From Chloroflexota bacterium (lineage in GTDB: Bacteria; Chloroflexota; UBA6077; JACCZL01), in the NCBI GenBank assembly GCA_020850535.1, contig JADZEM010000013.1, positions 1-64,000 on the forward strand: a DNA stretch of 64,000 nt, given 5' to 3'. This document shows, piece after piece, positions 1 through 7,733 of this stretch. The notes below the pieces were generated by a model. It made no database searches. It saw only the letters and a program-made list of their open reading frames with translations, and was not told the DNA's origin. The position numbers and the translations under genes were made by a program. Positions within the stretch are counted from its first letter, which is position 1. The number at the start of each line of letters is the position of its first letter.

Positions 1-105
1 CTGCGCGTCCCCATGTCATCCTGAACGGAGCGAGCCTGCGCGTCCCCATGTCATCCTGAACGGAGCGAGCCTGCGCGTTCCCATGTCATCCTGAACGGAG
101 CGAGC
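1..105. repeat. Three tandem 35-bp direct repeats
   Basis: Three head-to-tail 35-bp units occupy 1-35, 36-70 and 71-105, with one base change in the third. Each unit carries the TCATCCTGAACGGAGCGAGC end of the inverted-repeat family seen in full at 84-206. The copies have no unique spacers between them, so this is not a CRISPR array. The likely origin is duplication of the left end of that palindromic element. Confidence 0.85.
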
Positions 106-206
106 TTGCGAGCGCAGTGAAGGATCTCACCCGCTGGCCGTCAACCCTCACGTCAGCGGGTGAGATTCTTCGCTTCACTCGCAAGCTCGTTCCGCTCAGA
201 ATGACA
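84..206. repeat. Inverted-repeat element, TCATCC family (copy 1)
   Basis: The left half starts GTCATCCTGAACGGAGCGAG and the right half ends with its near complement (GCTCGTTCCGCTCAGAATGAC). Between them lies a second palindrome around CTCACCCGCTG and CAGCGGGTGAG. Similar elements lie at 2640-2757, 23085-23171 and 46570-46675. It sits downstream of the solute-binding protein gene and could act as a terminator, but it is clearly a dispersed family. Confidence 0.75.
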
Positions 207-213
207 GCACTCC

Positions 214-252
214 CTCGATCCTCGATCCTCGATCCTCGATCCTCGATCCTCC
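214..252. repeat. Heptanucleotide tandem repeat (CTCGATC)n
   Basis: About five and a half copies of CTCGATC run head to tail and stop 6 bases short of the stop codon of the minus-strand gene at 259. A comparable heptamer array follows the threonine synthase gene at 21893-21937. This resembles short tandemly repeated heptamers described in some filamentous bacteria, but no function can be read from sequence. Confidence 0.85.
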
Positions 253-258
253 AGGAGC

Positions 259-2505
259 CTACTTCTTCCAGTAGTACGTCACCGGCCGCGAGATGTTCGG
301 CGGCCAGCTCAGGTTGATGTTCGCGTACGCTGACGGCACGTTCCCGAGATCGTTCTTGGCGACCTGGATGCCCTCGACCGCCCCGGACTGCCCGACGACG
401 CCAATCGCCCACTGGGTCTCCAGCGCGATCTTCCAGATCTCCTTCCCCATCTTGACCTGCTCCTCGGCCGGCACCCCGAACGCCTGCTTCCACATCTCCA
501 TCGCCTGCTTCATCGGGCCGGGCGGCTCCTTGCCCTGGGCACCGTTGGACTGGAACCAGCGGCCGGCCTCCGGCATGTACCAGCTGGTGCTGTCGATAGG
601 GAAGATCCAGCCGGACAGGCTGTAGAGCGTGTCCGTGCCCTCGGTGCCGAACGCCAGCAGCTGATTCTCGCTGGCGTTGCCGCGCCGGATGGCGAGGCTG
701 CGCTCCATCTCGTTCACCCGCAGATCGATCCCGATCTTCTTCCACTGATCGCGGATCATCTCGGCGATGCGCGTGTACTGGATGAACTGGCCACCGAGCG
801 TCGTGATCTCGATGCTGAGACGGCCCTTCCCGTCGGTCCGCAGCCGGTACCCCTCGCCGTCCTTCTGGGTCAGCCCGACCTTGTCCAGCAGCTCGTTGGC
901 CTGCTTGACGTCGTAGGTGCACCACTTCGTGCGCCACTCAGGGCCAGGGCTGTACTTGTTCGACTCAGCTGGGGCCGTCGAGCCGGGGATGCCGACTCCC
1001 AGGAACAGGGCCTCGTTAACCTGATCCCGGTCGACGCCCAGCGAGAGCGCGTGGCGGAAGTCGACGGCGTTCAGCCACTTCCCGATCTCTGGATCGGCCT
1101 CATAGTGCAGGTTGAAGTGGATGGCGAAGTCGGACCCCGAGGCCATCGGGTTGATCGAGACCTTGTAGTTGCCCTTCTGCTGGTTCTCCAGCAGCACCGG
1201 CAGCTTCCCGATGTCGATGTGGCGGGCCTGGAGATCGTACTCCCCGGCGATGGCGCGGAGGTTCACCACCTCCAGGTTCTCACCCAGCGAGAACTGGACC
1301 TTGTCGATGTACGGCAGCTGATTGCCGTCCGTGTCCACCCAGATGCTGTACGGGTTCCGTTCGAGGGTCCAGTTCGGGGTGTTGGCCGGCTGCGTCGTCT
1401 TCCACGGCGAGACGACCGGCAGATCGGGGTTGAGCGCCCAGTTCGCCTTGAACTTGAACAGGTTGACCCAGTTGTCGAACTTCGCCTCGGCAGCGAGCCT
1501 GTCCAGGGTCTCTCTCGGCGTGTACTTCGGATGGAACTGCTTCAGGTACTGGGCTGGCATGTATGCGCCCATGCCGTTGAGCCCGTTGGTGGCCTGTCCG
1601 GAGATCGAGAGGCTGAAGGCCAGCGTCTCCGGCAGCAGGTAGTGCGGATCTGGGAACCGGAAGCGGACGGTGGAGGCGTCCACCTTCTCCAGCACGCCCG
1701 GCTTGCCGTTGATCGCCATGGCGCTCGTCGGCGCGGGGACCAGCTCCTTGTTCTGGTAGACGTCCTCGAACCAGAACATGAAGTCGTCGGCGGTGAAGGG
1801 CTGTCCGTCAGACCACCGCATGCCGCGCCGAAGCTGCAGGGTGGTCACCCGGCCGCCCTCGGTCACCTCGTAGCCGCGCACGAGGTTCGGGACGATCTGC
1901 GTGCCGGTCGGATCGACGAACAGCAGGAAGTCCGGCCCGGCCGCCGCCCTGATCCCGTTGAGGTAGTCCGCGGGTCCGGTGAACCCTCGCCGCCAGATGC
2001 CGCCGTACTTGCCGACCTCCTGAACCGGCTTGAGCACCAGCGGATCCTGCCCGATGCGCTCCTGCACCGGCGGCAGCTTGCCGGCCTTGACCAGCTCAGC
2101 AAGCTGTGGGGCCTCCTTGAAGCTTTTCGGGAACTGGGCCGCGTCGGTGATGACCGTCGGCCCCTCGACCTTGCCGACCAGGTTCCGCCCGATGCGGTCG
2201 TCGGGTTTCGCGGCGGCAGCCGGAGCGGCTGGTTTGGCCGCTTCGGACGGCTTCGCGGCCTCGGCCGGTTTGGCCGGCGCAGCAGCAGCAGGCGCTGTGG
2301 GTGCGGCTGCCGCTGGGGCGGCCGGCTTCGCAGCCTCAGCCGGCTTTGGCGCTTCGGTCGGTTTGGCAGGCTCTGCTGGCCTGGCCGGGGCGGCGGTCGG
2401 CGCGGCTGGCGCGGCCGGGGCACAGGCAGCCAACAGCCCCAGTCCCAGCACGCCGATGCTCCCCTGCAACATGGCGCGGCGCGACCTGCGTGACGACGGT
2501 GTCAT
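259..2505 (-). CDS. ABC transporter solute-binding lipoprotein, peptide/nickel class (SBP_bac_5)
   Basis: The 748-residue product is an extracytoplasmic substrate receptor of a peptide/opine-type ABC importer. A short basic N-terminus leads into a hydrophobic stretch and a lipobox ending LLAAC with Cys28 as the lipid-anchored residue. An Ala/Pro/Lys-rich low-complexity linker follows to about residue 100, probably holding the receptor away from the membrane. The rest matches the SBP family 5 fold, including LRRGMRWSDGQPFTADDF. A G-rich Shine-Dalgarno-like run lies just upstream of the ATG. The adjacent minus-strand gene at 2834-5065 is a close paralogue. No permease or ATPase genes lie in the window, so partner and substrate are unknown. 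Confidence 0.9.
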   Translation of the reverse strand: MTPSSRRSRRAMLQGSIGVLGLGLLAACAPAAPAAPTAAPARPAEPAKPTEAPKPAEAAKPAAPAAAAPTAPAAAAPAKPAEAAKPSEAAKPAAPAAAAKPDDRIGRNLVGKVEGPTVITDAAQFPKSFKEAPQLAELVKAGKLPPVQERIGQDPLVLKPVQEVGKYGGIWRRGFTGPADYLNGIRAAAGPDFLLFVDPTGTQIVPNLVRGYEVTEGGRVTTLQLRRGMRWSDGQPFTADDFMFWFEDVYQNKELVPAPTSAMAINGKPGVLEKVDASTVRFRFPDPHYLLPETLAFSLSISGQATNGLNGMGAYMPAQYLKQFHPKYTPRETLDRLAAEAKFDNWVNLFKFKANWALNPDLPVVSPWKTTQPANTPNWTLERNPYSIWVDTDGNQLPYIDKVQFSLGENLEVVNLRAIAGEYDLQARHIDIGKLPVLLENQQKGNYKVSINPMASGSDFAIHFNLHYEADPEIGKWLNAVDFRHALSLGVDRDQVNEALFLGVGIPGSTAPAESNKYSPGPEWRTKWCTYDVKQANELLDKVGLTQKDGEGYRLRTDGKGRLSIEITTLGGQFIQYTRIAEMIRDQWKKIGIDLRVNEMERSLAIRRGNASENQLLAFGTEGTDTLYSLSGWIFPIDSTSWYMPEAGRWFQSNGAQGKEPPGPMKQAMEMWKQAFGVPAEEQVKMGKEIWKIALETQWAIGVVGQSGAVEGIQVAKNDLGNVPSAYANINLSWPPNISRPVTYYWKK

Positions 2506-2833
2506 GGTCGGTCCCCCCCTTGATCCCCAGGCAAACGGTCAAACAGGCTGACGCTGAGATCGCCCGACTCCTCCCCTGTCATCCCGACCCCATTCGGCAA
2601 GCTCAGGGCAAGCTACGCGAGGCACGAGCACACCCTCTCGTCATCCCGACCGCGGCGAGGCACGAGCGGAGTGAAGGGATCTTCCCCGGTCACCTGAACA
2701 CCGGGCCTGAAGAAGATCCCTCGACTGCGTTCGCTAGCTCACTCCGCTCGGGATGACGGGGCGGGGGTGGTTCACTCCGCTCGGGATGACGGGGCGGGAG
2801 CGTCTCACGCTGATCGGGATGACCGGAGCGGGG
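2506..2833. other. Repeat-filled intergenic region
   Basis: This gap between the two solute-binding protein genes holds one full inverted-repeat element of the TCATCC family (2640-2757), a partial left end near 2578, and partial right ends near 2770-2825 (GGGATGAC GGG motifs). I see no open reading frame that looks real and no RNA gene. Confidence 0.6.
2640..2757. repeat. Inverted-repeat element, TCATCC family (copy 2)
   Basis: The element begins GTCATCCCGACCGCGG and ends CTCCGCTCGGGATGAC. Its inner arms GGGATCTTC and GAAGATCCC are also complementary. It has the same architecture as the copies at 84-206, 23085-23171 and 46570-46675. Confidence 0.8.
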
Positions 2834-5065
2834 CTAGCTCTTGAAGTAGAACTGCACCGGCCGGGCGATGCTCGGCGGCCACGTCAGGTTGATGTTGGCG
2901 TAGGCCGAGGGCGTGTTGCCCATCGTGTTCTTCGCGATCATGATGCCCATGACCGCGCCGGCCTGTCCGACGCCGCCGATGTACCACCCGTCCTCCAGGT
3001 GGGTGCGCCAGATCTCCTTGCCGGTCTCGATGCGCTGCTTGTCATCCTGACCGTACGCCGCCTTCGTCAGCTCCATGCACTTCTTCATGGCTGCTGGCGG
3101 CTCCTTGCCGGCGGTCCCGCCCGACGCGAACCACTTGCCGTACTCGGGGCTCCACCAGCTGTTACTGTCCACGGGGATGATCCAGCCCGAGTTGGCGTAA
3201 AGCGTGTCGGTGCCGTCGTTGCTCCAGGCGATCATCTGGGTCTCGTTGCTGTTCCCGCGCCGGATCGCCAGCGTCCGCTCGCGCTCGTTGATGATCAGGT
3301 CGATGCCGATCTTCTTCCAGTGCTCGCGGACCATCTCGCTGATGCGGGTGTACTGCACGAACTGGCCGCCGAGCGTCGTCAGGTCCAGGCTGAGCCGGCC
3401 CTTCCCGTCCGTGCGCTGGCGATACCCCTCGCTGTCCTTCTGGGTCAGGCCGGCCTTGTCCAGCAGCTCGTTGGCCTGCTTCACGTCCAGGGTGGACCAC
3501 TTCTGCCGCCACTCGGGGCCAGGGCTGTACTTGTTCGACTCGGCTGGCGCGCCAGACCCTGGCGTGCCAACGCCCAGGAAGAACGTCTCGTTGATCTGCT
3601 CGCGATCCATCGCCAGCGCCAGCGCGTGGCGGAAGTCGATGTTCTTGAGCCACTTGCCGATCTCCGGATCGGCCTCGTAGTCCATGTTGATGAAGATGCC
3701 GTAGTCCGAGCCGGTCAGCATCGGGTTGATGGAGACCTTATAGTTGCCCTTCTGCTGGTTCTCGATGAAGACCGGCAGCTTGCCGATGTCGATGTGGCGA
3801 GCCTGGTAGTCGTACTCGCCGGCGATGGCGCGCAGGTTGATGACTTCCAGGTTCTCAGCCAGGGACAGCGAGATTTTGTCGATGTACGGCAACTGGTTGC
3901 CCTCACTATCAACCCAGATGCTGTACGGGTTCCGCTCGAAGACCCAGGTCGGCGTATTGGCGGGCTGCGTCGTCTTCCAGGGCGAGACGACCGGCAGATC
4001 CGGGTTCATCGACCAGTGGTTCTTGAACTTGAACAGATTGACCCAGTTGTCGAACTTGGCGTCGGCAACGATCTTGTCCAGCTCGGCCTGCGGCGTGTAC
4101 TTCGGCAGGAACTGCTTCAGGTAGTGCTTCGGCGCGTACCCACCCCAGGCGTAAAGACCCTGTGTCGCCTGGCCGCTGACCGAGGTGCTGACCGAGAGCA
4201 GCTCTGGCAGCAGGTAGTACGGATCCTGGAACTTGAACTGGACGGTGTACTCGTCCAGCTTCTCCAGCACGCCCTGCTTGCCGTTGACCATCATGGTCGA
4301 GAGCGGCGTGGGGTTCAGCTCCTTGTTCTGGTAGAGATCCTCGTACCAGAACACAAAGTCGTCTGCCGTGAACGGCTGGCCGTCCGACCACTTCATGCCG
4401 CGCCGCAGCATCAGCTTGGTGACCTTGCCGCCGTCGAGCACCTCGTACCCCTTGACGATGTTCGGGGTGATGGTGTTGCCGGTCGGATCGACGGACAGGA
4501 GGAAGTCGGGGCCGCCGGCCGCACGGATGCCGTTGAGGTAGTCGCCCGGGCCGGTGAAGCCTCTACGCCAGGTGCCGCCGTACTTGCCGATCTCGTGAGT
4601 CGGCTTCAACACCAGCGGATCCTGCGGCACGCGCTGCTCGACGGGCGGCAGCTTGCCGGCCTTGACCAGCTCCGCGAGCATCGGCGCTTCCTTGAAGCTC
4701 TTCGGGAACTGGGCCGGATCGGTGATCATCGTCGGCCCCTCGATCTTGCCGATCAGGTTCCGACCGATCTTCTCCTCGGGCTTGCCAGCAGCAACGGGCT
4801 TGGCCGCTTCGGCGGGCTTCGCAGCCTCGGCCGGCTTGGCCGGGGCAGCCGCGGCGGGGGCCGTTGTCGCGGCCGGAGCAGCGGGCTTGGCAGCTTCGGT
4901 CGGCTTGGCTGCCTCGGCGGGCTTCGCGGCCTCGGCCGGCTTGGCAGGTGCGGCGGTGGGGGCAGCTGGTGCTGCCGGGGCGCAAGCTGCGAGCAGCCCA
5001 ACGCCGAAGACCCCCACGGTCCCGGTCAGGAACGCTCGTCGTGACACGCCAGGCGACGTCGCCAT
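2834..5065 (-). CDS. ABC transporter solute-binding lipoprotein, peptide/nickel class (paralogue)
   Basis: The 743-residue product is colinear with the protein encoded at 259-2505 and shares long identical stretches such as AGEYDLQARHIDIGKLPV-like segments, so the two are a tandem duplication. It has a twin-Arg-like start, a lipobox LLAAC with Cys28, an Ala/Lys/Pro linker to about residue 95, and an SBP family 5 domain. A strong ribosome-binding site (GGAGAGGTGG) precedes the ATG. The two receptors have diverged mainly in the linker and C-terminal lobe, suggesting different but related ligands feeding one importer encoded elsewhere. Confidence 0.9.
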   Translation of the reverse strand: MATSPGVSRRAFLTGTVGVFGVGLLAACAPAAPAAPTAAPAKPAEAAKPAEAAKPTEAAKPAAPAATTAPAAAAPAKPAEAAKPAEAAKPVAAGKPEEKIGRNLIGKIEGPTMITDPAQFPKSFKEAPMLAELVKAGKLPPVEQRVPQDPLVLKPTHEIGKYGGTWRRGFTGPGDYLNGIRAAGGPDFLLSVDPTGNTITPNIVKGYEVLDGGKVTKLMLRRGMKWSDGQPFTADDFVFWYEDLYQNKELNPTPLSTMMVNGKQGVLEKLDEYTVQFKFQDPYYLLPELLSVSTSVSGQATQGLYAWGGYAPKHYLKQFLPKYTPQAELDKIVADAKFDNWVNLFKFKNHWSMNPDLPVVSPWKTTQPANTPTWVFERNPYSIWVDSEGNQLPYIDKISLSLAENLEVINLRAIAGEYDYQARHIDIGKLPVFIENQQKGNYKVSINPMLTGSDYGIFINMDYEADPEIGKWLKNIDFRHALALAMDREQINETFFLGVGTPGSGAPAESNKYSPGPEWRQKWSTLDVKQANELLDKAGLTQKDSEGYRQRTDGKGRLSLDLTTLGGQFVQYTRISEMVREHWKKIGIDLIINERERTLAIRRGNSNETQMIAWSNDGTDTLYANSGWIIPVDSNSWWSPEYGKWFASGGTAGKEPPAAMKKCMELTKAAYGQDDKQRIETGKEIWRTHLEDGWYIGGVGQAGAVMGIMIAKNTMGNTPSAYANINLTWPPSIARPVQFYFKS

Positions 5066-5309
5066 AGGTCCACCTCTCCATCGAGCGGCGCCGTGGCCGC
5101 CCGTCTCTCGCCCGGGCGCTCACGGCCCGGACGGTTCGCTCACTCGTCGACTTCGTCGTCGCGAAGCTCCACACACAGACGATGACAGCGTCAATGCTGC
5201 CACCGCGGGGAAGGCCGCCTCCTCGTCCAGGTCACGCGCACGTCAGCGTGCGCCGGTGGACTAGCGTACCGCTTACGAATCGTCTGGTCAATCGATCCCG
5301 TGTCCTGAA

Positions 5310-5526
5310 CAGGGCGATTGCATGTTGATGTCGTCGTGCCGCCGCGTCGGGGCTTGAAAGCCCCGCCTACGATCCTGCAGTCGCTGCGCGACGCTCCCGG
5401 CTCACCTGTCCCTGCCGTTCCCGACGGCCGTCGCGCAGCGACTGAATGACTGTAGGCGGGGACTTCAGTCCCCGACCGCCCGTTCTATGATGCTTCAGGT
5501 ACACCAACGAACATGCGATTGCCCTG
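5310..5526 (+). mobile_element. MITE-like element A (217 bp), first of a tandem pair
   Basis: The ends are CAGGGCGATTGCATG and its near inverted complement CATGCGATTGCCCTG. Inside lie two hairpins (GGGGCTTGAAAGCCCC and GGGGACTTCAGTCCCC) and inverted GTCGCTGCGCGAC / GTCGCGCAGCGAC arms, so the whole element folds as a long palindrome. The 10 bases just outside its left end (GTGTCCTGAA, 5300-5309) recur directly after element B at 5754-5763, as expected for a target-site duplication around the pair. It has no coding capacity. Confidence 0.85.
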
Positions 5527-5536
5527 CGGTCACGCG

Positions 5537-5753
5537 CAGGGCAATCGCATGGTGATGTCGTCGTGCGGCGGCGTCGGGGACTGAAGTCCCCGCCTACGAT
5601 CCTGCAGTCGCTGCGCGACGCCCCGGTCTCACCTGTTGCTGCTCTTCCCTGTGTCCGTCGCGCAGCGACTGAATGACTGTAGGCGGGGACTTCAGTCCCC
5701 GACCGACCGTTCCATGATGCTTCGGGTACACCAATGAACATGCAATCGCCCTG
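5537..5753 (+). mobile_element. MITE-like element B (217 bp), second of a tandem pair
   Basis: It has the same length, orientation and architecture as element A and is separated from it by exactly 10 bp (5527-5536). The right flank GTGTCCTGAA repeats the sequence to the left of A, so A-spacer-B appears to have inserted as a unit. Confidence 0.85.
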
Positions 5754-5786
5754 GTGTCCTGAATCGTCGGACAGGATCAGATCATC

Positions 5787-6803
5787 CTATCGGTCAACGC
5801 GCTGGGCCTGCTGCTGGGCCTGAATCGCCAGCCGGCTCGCCATATACGTGCGCACCTGGGGAATGGCCGTCTCGGTGCGGTTGCGGATGTCGTCCAGGAG
5901 CTGCGGCCCAAACGGCAGCGCGGTGTCCGAGCAGTCGATGTACCGCACGCCCTGCCGATCGGCCAGGAACAGGTGCTCACCGCCGGGCCGCCCGGCGATG
6001 TCGCAGTACTTCCGCAGCTCGATGTACCCCTCGGTCCCGAGGATGAAGAGGCGGCCGTCGCCCCAGGTCGGCAGGCCGTCCGGGGTGTACCAGTCCACGC
6101 GGATCATGCCGACGCCCCGGTCGCCGCGCAGGGTCAGGTCGCCGTAGTCTTCCAGTTCAGGATACTGGGGGTAGCGGAAGTTGCCGATCTGCGCGGTGAC
6201 GATGCTAGCATCCGTCGAGCCGGTGAAGAACAGGAACTGCTCGATCTGGTGGGAGGCGATGTCGGTGAGGATGCCACCGTAGCGCTCGCGCTCGAAGAAC
6301 CAGGGCGGCCGCTGCCCGACGCGCGCCCGGTGCGGCCCGAAGCCCGTCGTCTGGACCACCCGCCCGATGGCCCCGGCCTGCACCAGCTCACCAGCCTTGA
6401 CGGTGCAGCGGGTCGAGAAGTGCTCGCTGAAGTAGACGGACCAGATGCGGCCGGTCTCTTGCTGGACCCGCTCGATCTCGGCAAGCTGGTCGAGGGTCGT
6501 GGCGCCGGGCTTGTCCACCAGCGCGTCCTTGCCGTGGCGCATGGCCGTCAGGGCCACGCCGGCCCGCTCGCTGGCGATGGATGCCGAGGCGATCAGGTGG
6601 ATCGACTCGTCGTCGTAGATCTCCTGGGCCGAGCGGGCAAGGCGGGCCTGCGGGTACTCCTTCTGGTACGCCGCGATGAGGTCCGGCTCGGTGGCGTAGT
6701 AGCTGACCAGCTCCGCGCCGGCCTCCAGGAGCATCTCGGTCTGGCCGTAGATGTGAAAGTGGTTCAGGCCGATGGCCGCGAACCTGATCGTCTGCTCGGT
6801 CAC
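5787..6803 (-). CDS. Gfo/Idh/MocA-family NAD(P)-dependent oxidoreductase
   Basis: The 338-residue product has the two-domain layout of Gfo/Idh/MocA sugar or inositol dehydrogenases. An N-terminal Rossmann fold spans residues 6-125, with the EKP-type motif present as VDKPGATT near residue 95, and a C-terminal alpha/beta domain carries YGGILTDIASHQIEQFLFF. The His of DIASHQIEQ is the usual active-site region. The start is GTG at 6803, with GGGAGG 7 bases upstream. The glycine motif at the N-terminus is degenerate (AIGLNHFHIYG), so cofactor binding may differ. The substrate is unknown. Confidence 0.85.
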   Translation of the reverse strand: MTEQTIRFAAIGLNHFHIYGQTEMLLEAGAELVSYYATEPDLIAAYQKEYPQARLARSAQEIYDDESIHLIASASIASERAGVALTAMRHGKDALVDKPGATTLDQLAEIERVQQETGRIWSVYFSEHFSTRCTVKAGELVQAGAIGRVVQTTGFGPHRARVGQRPPWFFERERYGGILTDIASHQIEQFLFFTGSTDASIVTAQIGNFRYPQYPELEDYGDLTLRGDRGVGMIRVDWYTPDGLPTWGDGRLFILGTEGYIELRKYCDIAGRPGGEHLFLADRQGVRYIDCSDTALPFGPQLLDDIRNRTETAIPQVRTYMASRLAIQAQQQAQRVDR

Positions 6804-6871
6804 GATGCGCCTCCCCCTTGCCGGCCGGTGGCCGCGCGGGAGTCTAGCGCGCCCGCGTGCGACCCGTCAGG

Positions 6872-7681
6872 TCAGCCGGCCAGCGAGACGCCGAACGCCT
6901 TGCCGATACCGTAGGTCACCGCCGCTGCCAGCGCCCCGATCAGCAGCATTCTGGCCCCGCCGAACAGGGCCGGCCGGCCGCTCAGCCGGGCCGCCAGCGC
7001 GCCGACCCCGAACAGGCACGCTCCTGAGACGCCGACCGAGACGCCAACGGCGAGCCCCGCCGCCAGCAGCAGGAACGGCAGCAGCGGGATCAGGGCGCCC
7101 ACCGCGAACGCCCCGAATGAGCTGGTCGCCGCGCCCATCGGGGAGCCAAGCTCGTCGGGGTCAAGCCCCAGCTCCTGCCGTGCCATCAAGTCGAGCGCCA
7201 GCTCCGGATCTTCCATCACCCGCTGGGCGATCCGCACGGCGTCTTCCGGCGGCACCCCCTGAGCGCGGAGGATGATCTCGACCTCCTGCTGCTCGTGCTC
7301 TGGCAACTCGACGATCTCCCGCCGCTCCAGGTCGATGGCGCTCTCAAAGACCTCGCGCTGCACCCTCATCGAGACGTACTCGCCGGCCGCCATCGAGAAC
7401 GCCCCGGCCACGAGTCCGGCCACGCCGGCCAGGATCACCACATGATTGCCCACGTCCGCGCCGGCCATCCCCAACACCAGGCTGAAGTTCGAGACCAGGC
7501 CGTCGTTCACCCCGAAGACGGCCGCCCGCAGCGAGCCGCTCCGGCCGGAGCTCCCATGATGCTTGCGGATGATCTCCAGCTCACGGCGCGCCTGCGCCAC
7601 CTCCGCCCGACGATCGATACCGGCCCGAGTGCGGTCCGGCCTGGGTGGGAGCGGCTCGCGGTGCGGGCGGGACGCAGGCAT
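6872..7681 (-). CDS. VIT1/CCC1-family transporter (Fe2+/Mn2+)
   Basis: The 269-residue membrane protein matches the vacuolar iron transporter/CCC1 family. The signature AVFGVNDGLVSNFSLVLGMA is followed by a Met/Gly-rich first helical pair (residues ~55-110), a cytosolic Glu-rich helical loop (VELPEHEQQEVEIIL, ~110-180) like the metal-binding domain of VIT1, and three further hydrophobic segments (~185-265). The family exports or sequesters ferrous iron and manganese. GAGGAG lies 5 bases before the ATG. It is not obviously co-transcribed with its neighbours by function. Confidence 0.9.
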   Translation of the reverse strand: MPASRPHREPLPPRPDRTRAGIDRRAEVAQARRELEIIRKHHGSSGRSGSLRAAVFGVNDGLVSNFSLVLGMAGADVGNHVVILAGVAGLVAGAFSMAAGEYVSMRVQREVFESAIDLERREIVELPEHEQQEVEIILRAQGVPPEDAVRIAQRVMEDPELALDLMARQELGLDPDELGSPMGAATSSFGAFAVGALIPLLPFLLLAAGLAVGVSVGVSGACLFGVGALAARLSGRPALFGGARMLLIGALAAAVTYGIGKAFGVSLAG

Positions 7682-7733
7682 GTCAACTCCTCAGGCCTGG
7701 GTACCAGGCGTACAGGACAATCAGGACGACAGG

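Noticed and set aside
1-105. CRISPR-like repeat array
   Set aside because: The units are head to tail with no spacers, no cas genes are in the window, and the unit is part of a known dispersed element.
1051-2493. Long plus-strand open frame of 480 codons
   Set aside because: It is the antisense shadow of the solute-binding protein gene and its product is a low-complexity Arg/Val/Asp mixture.
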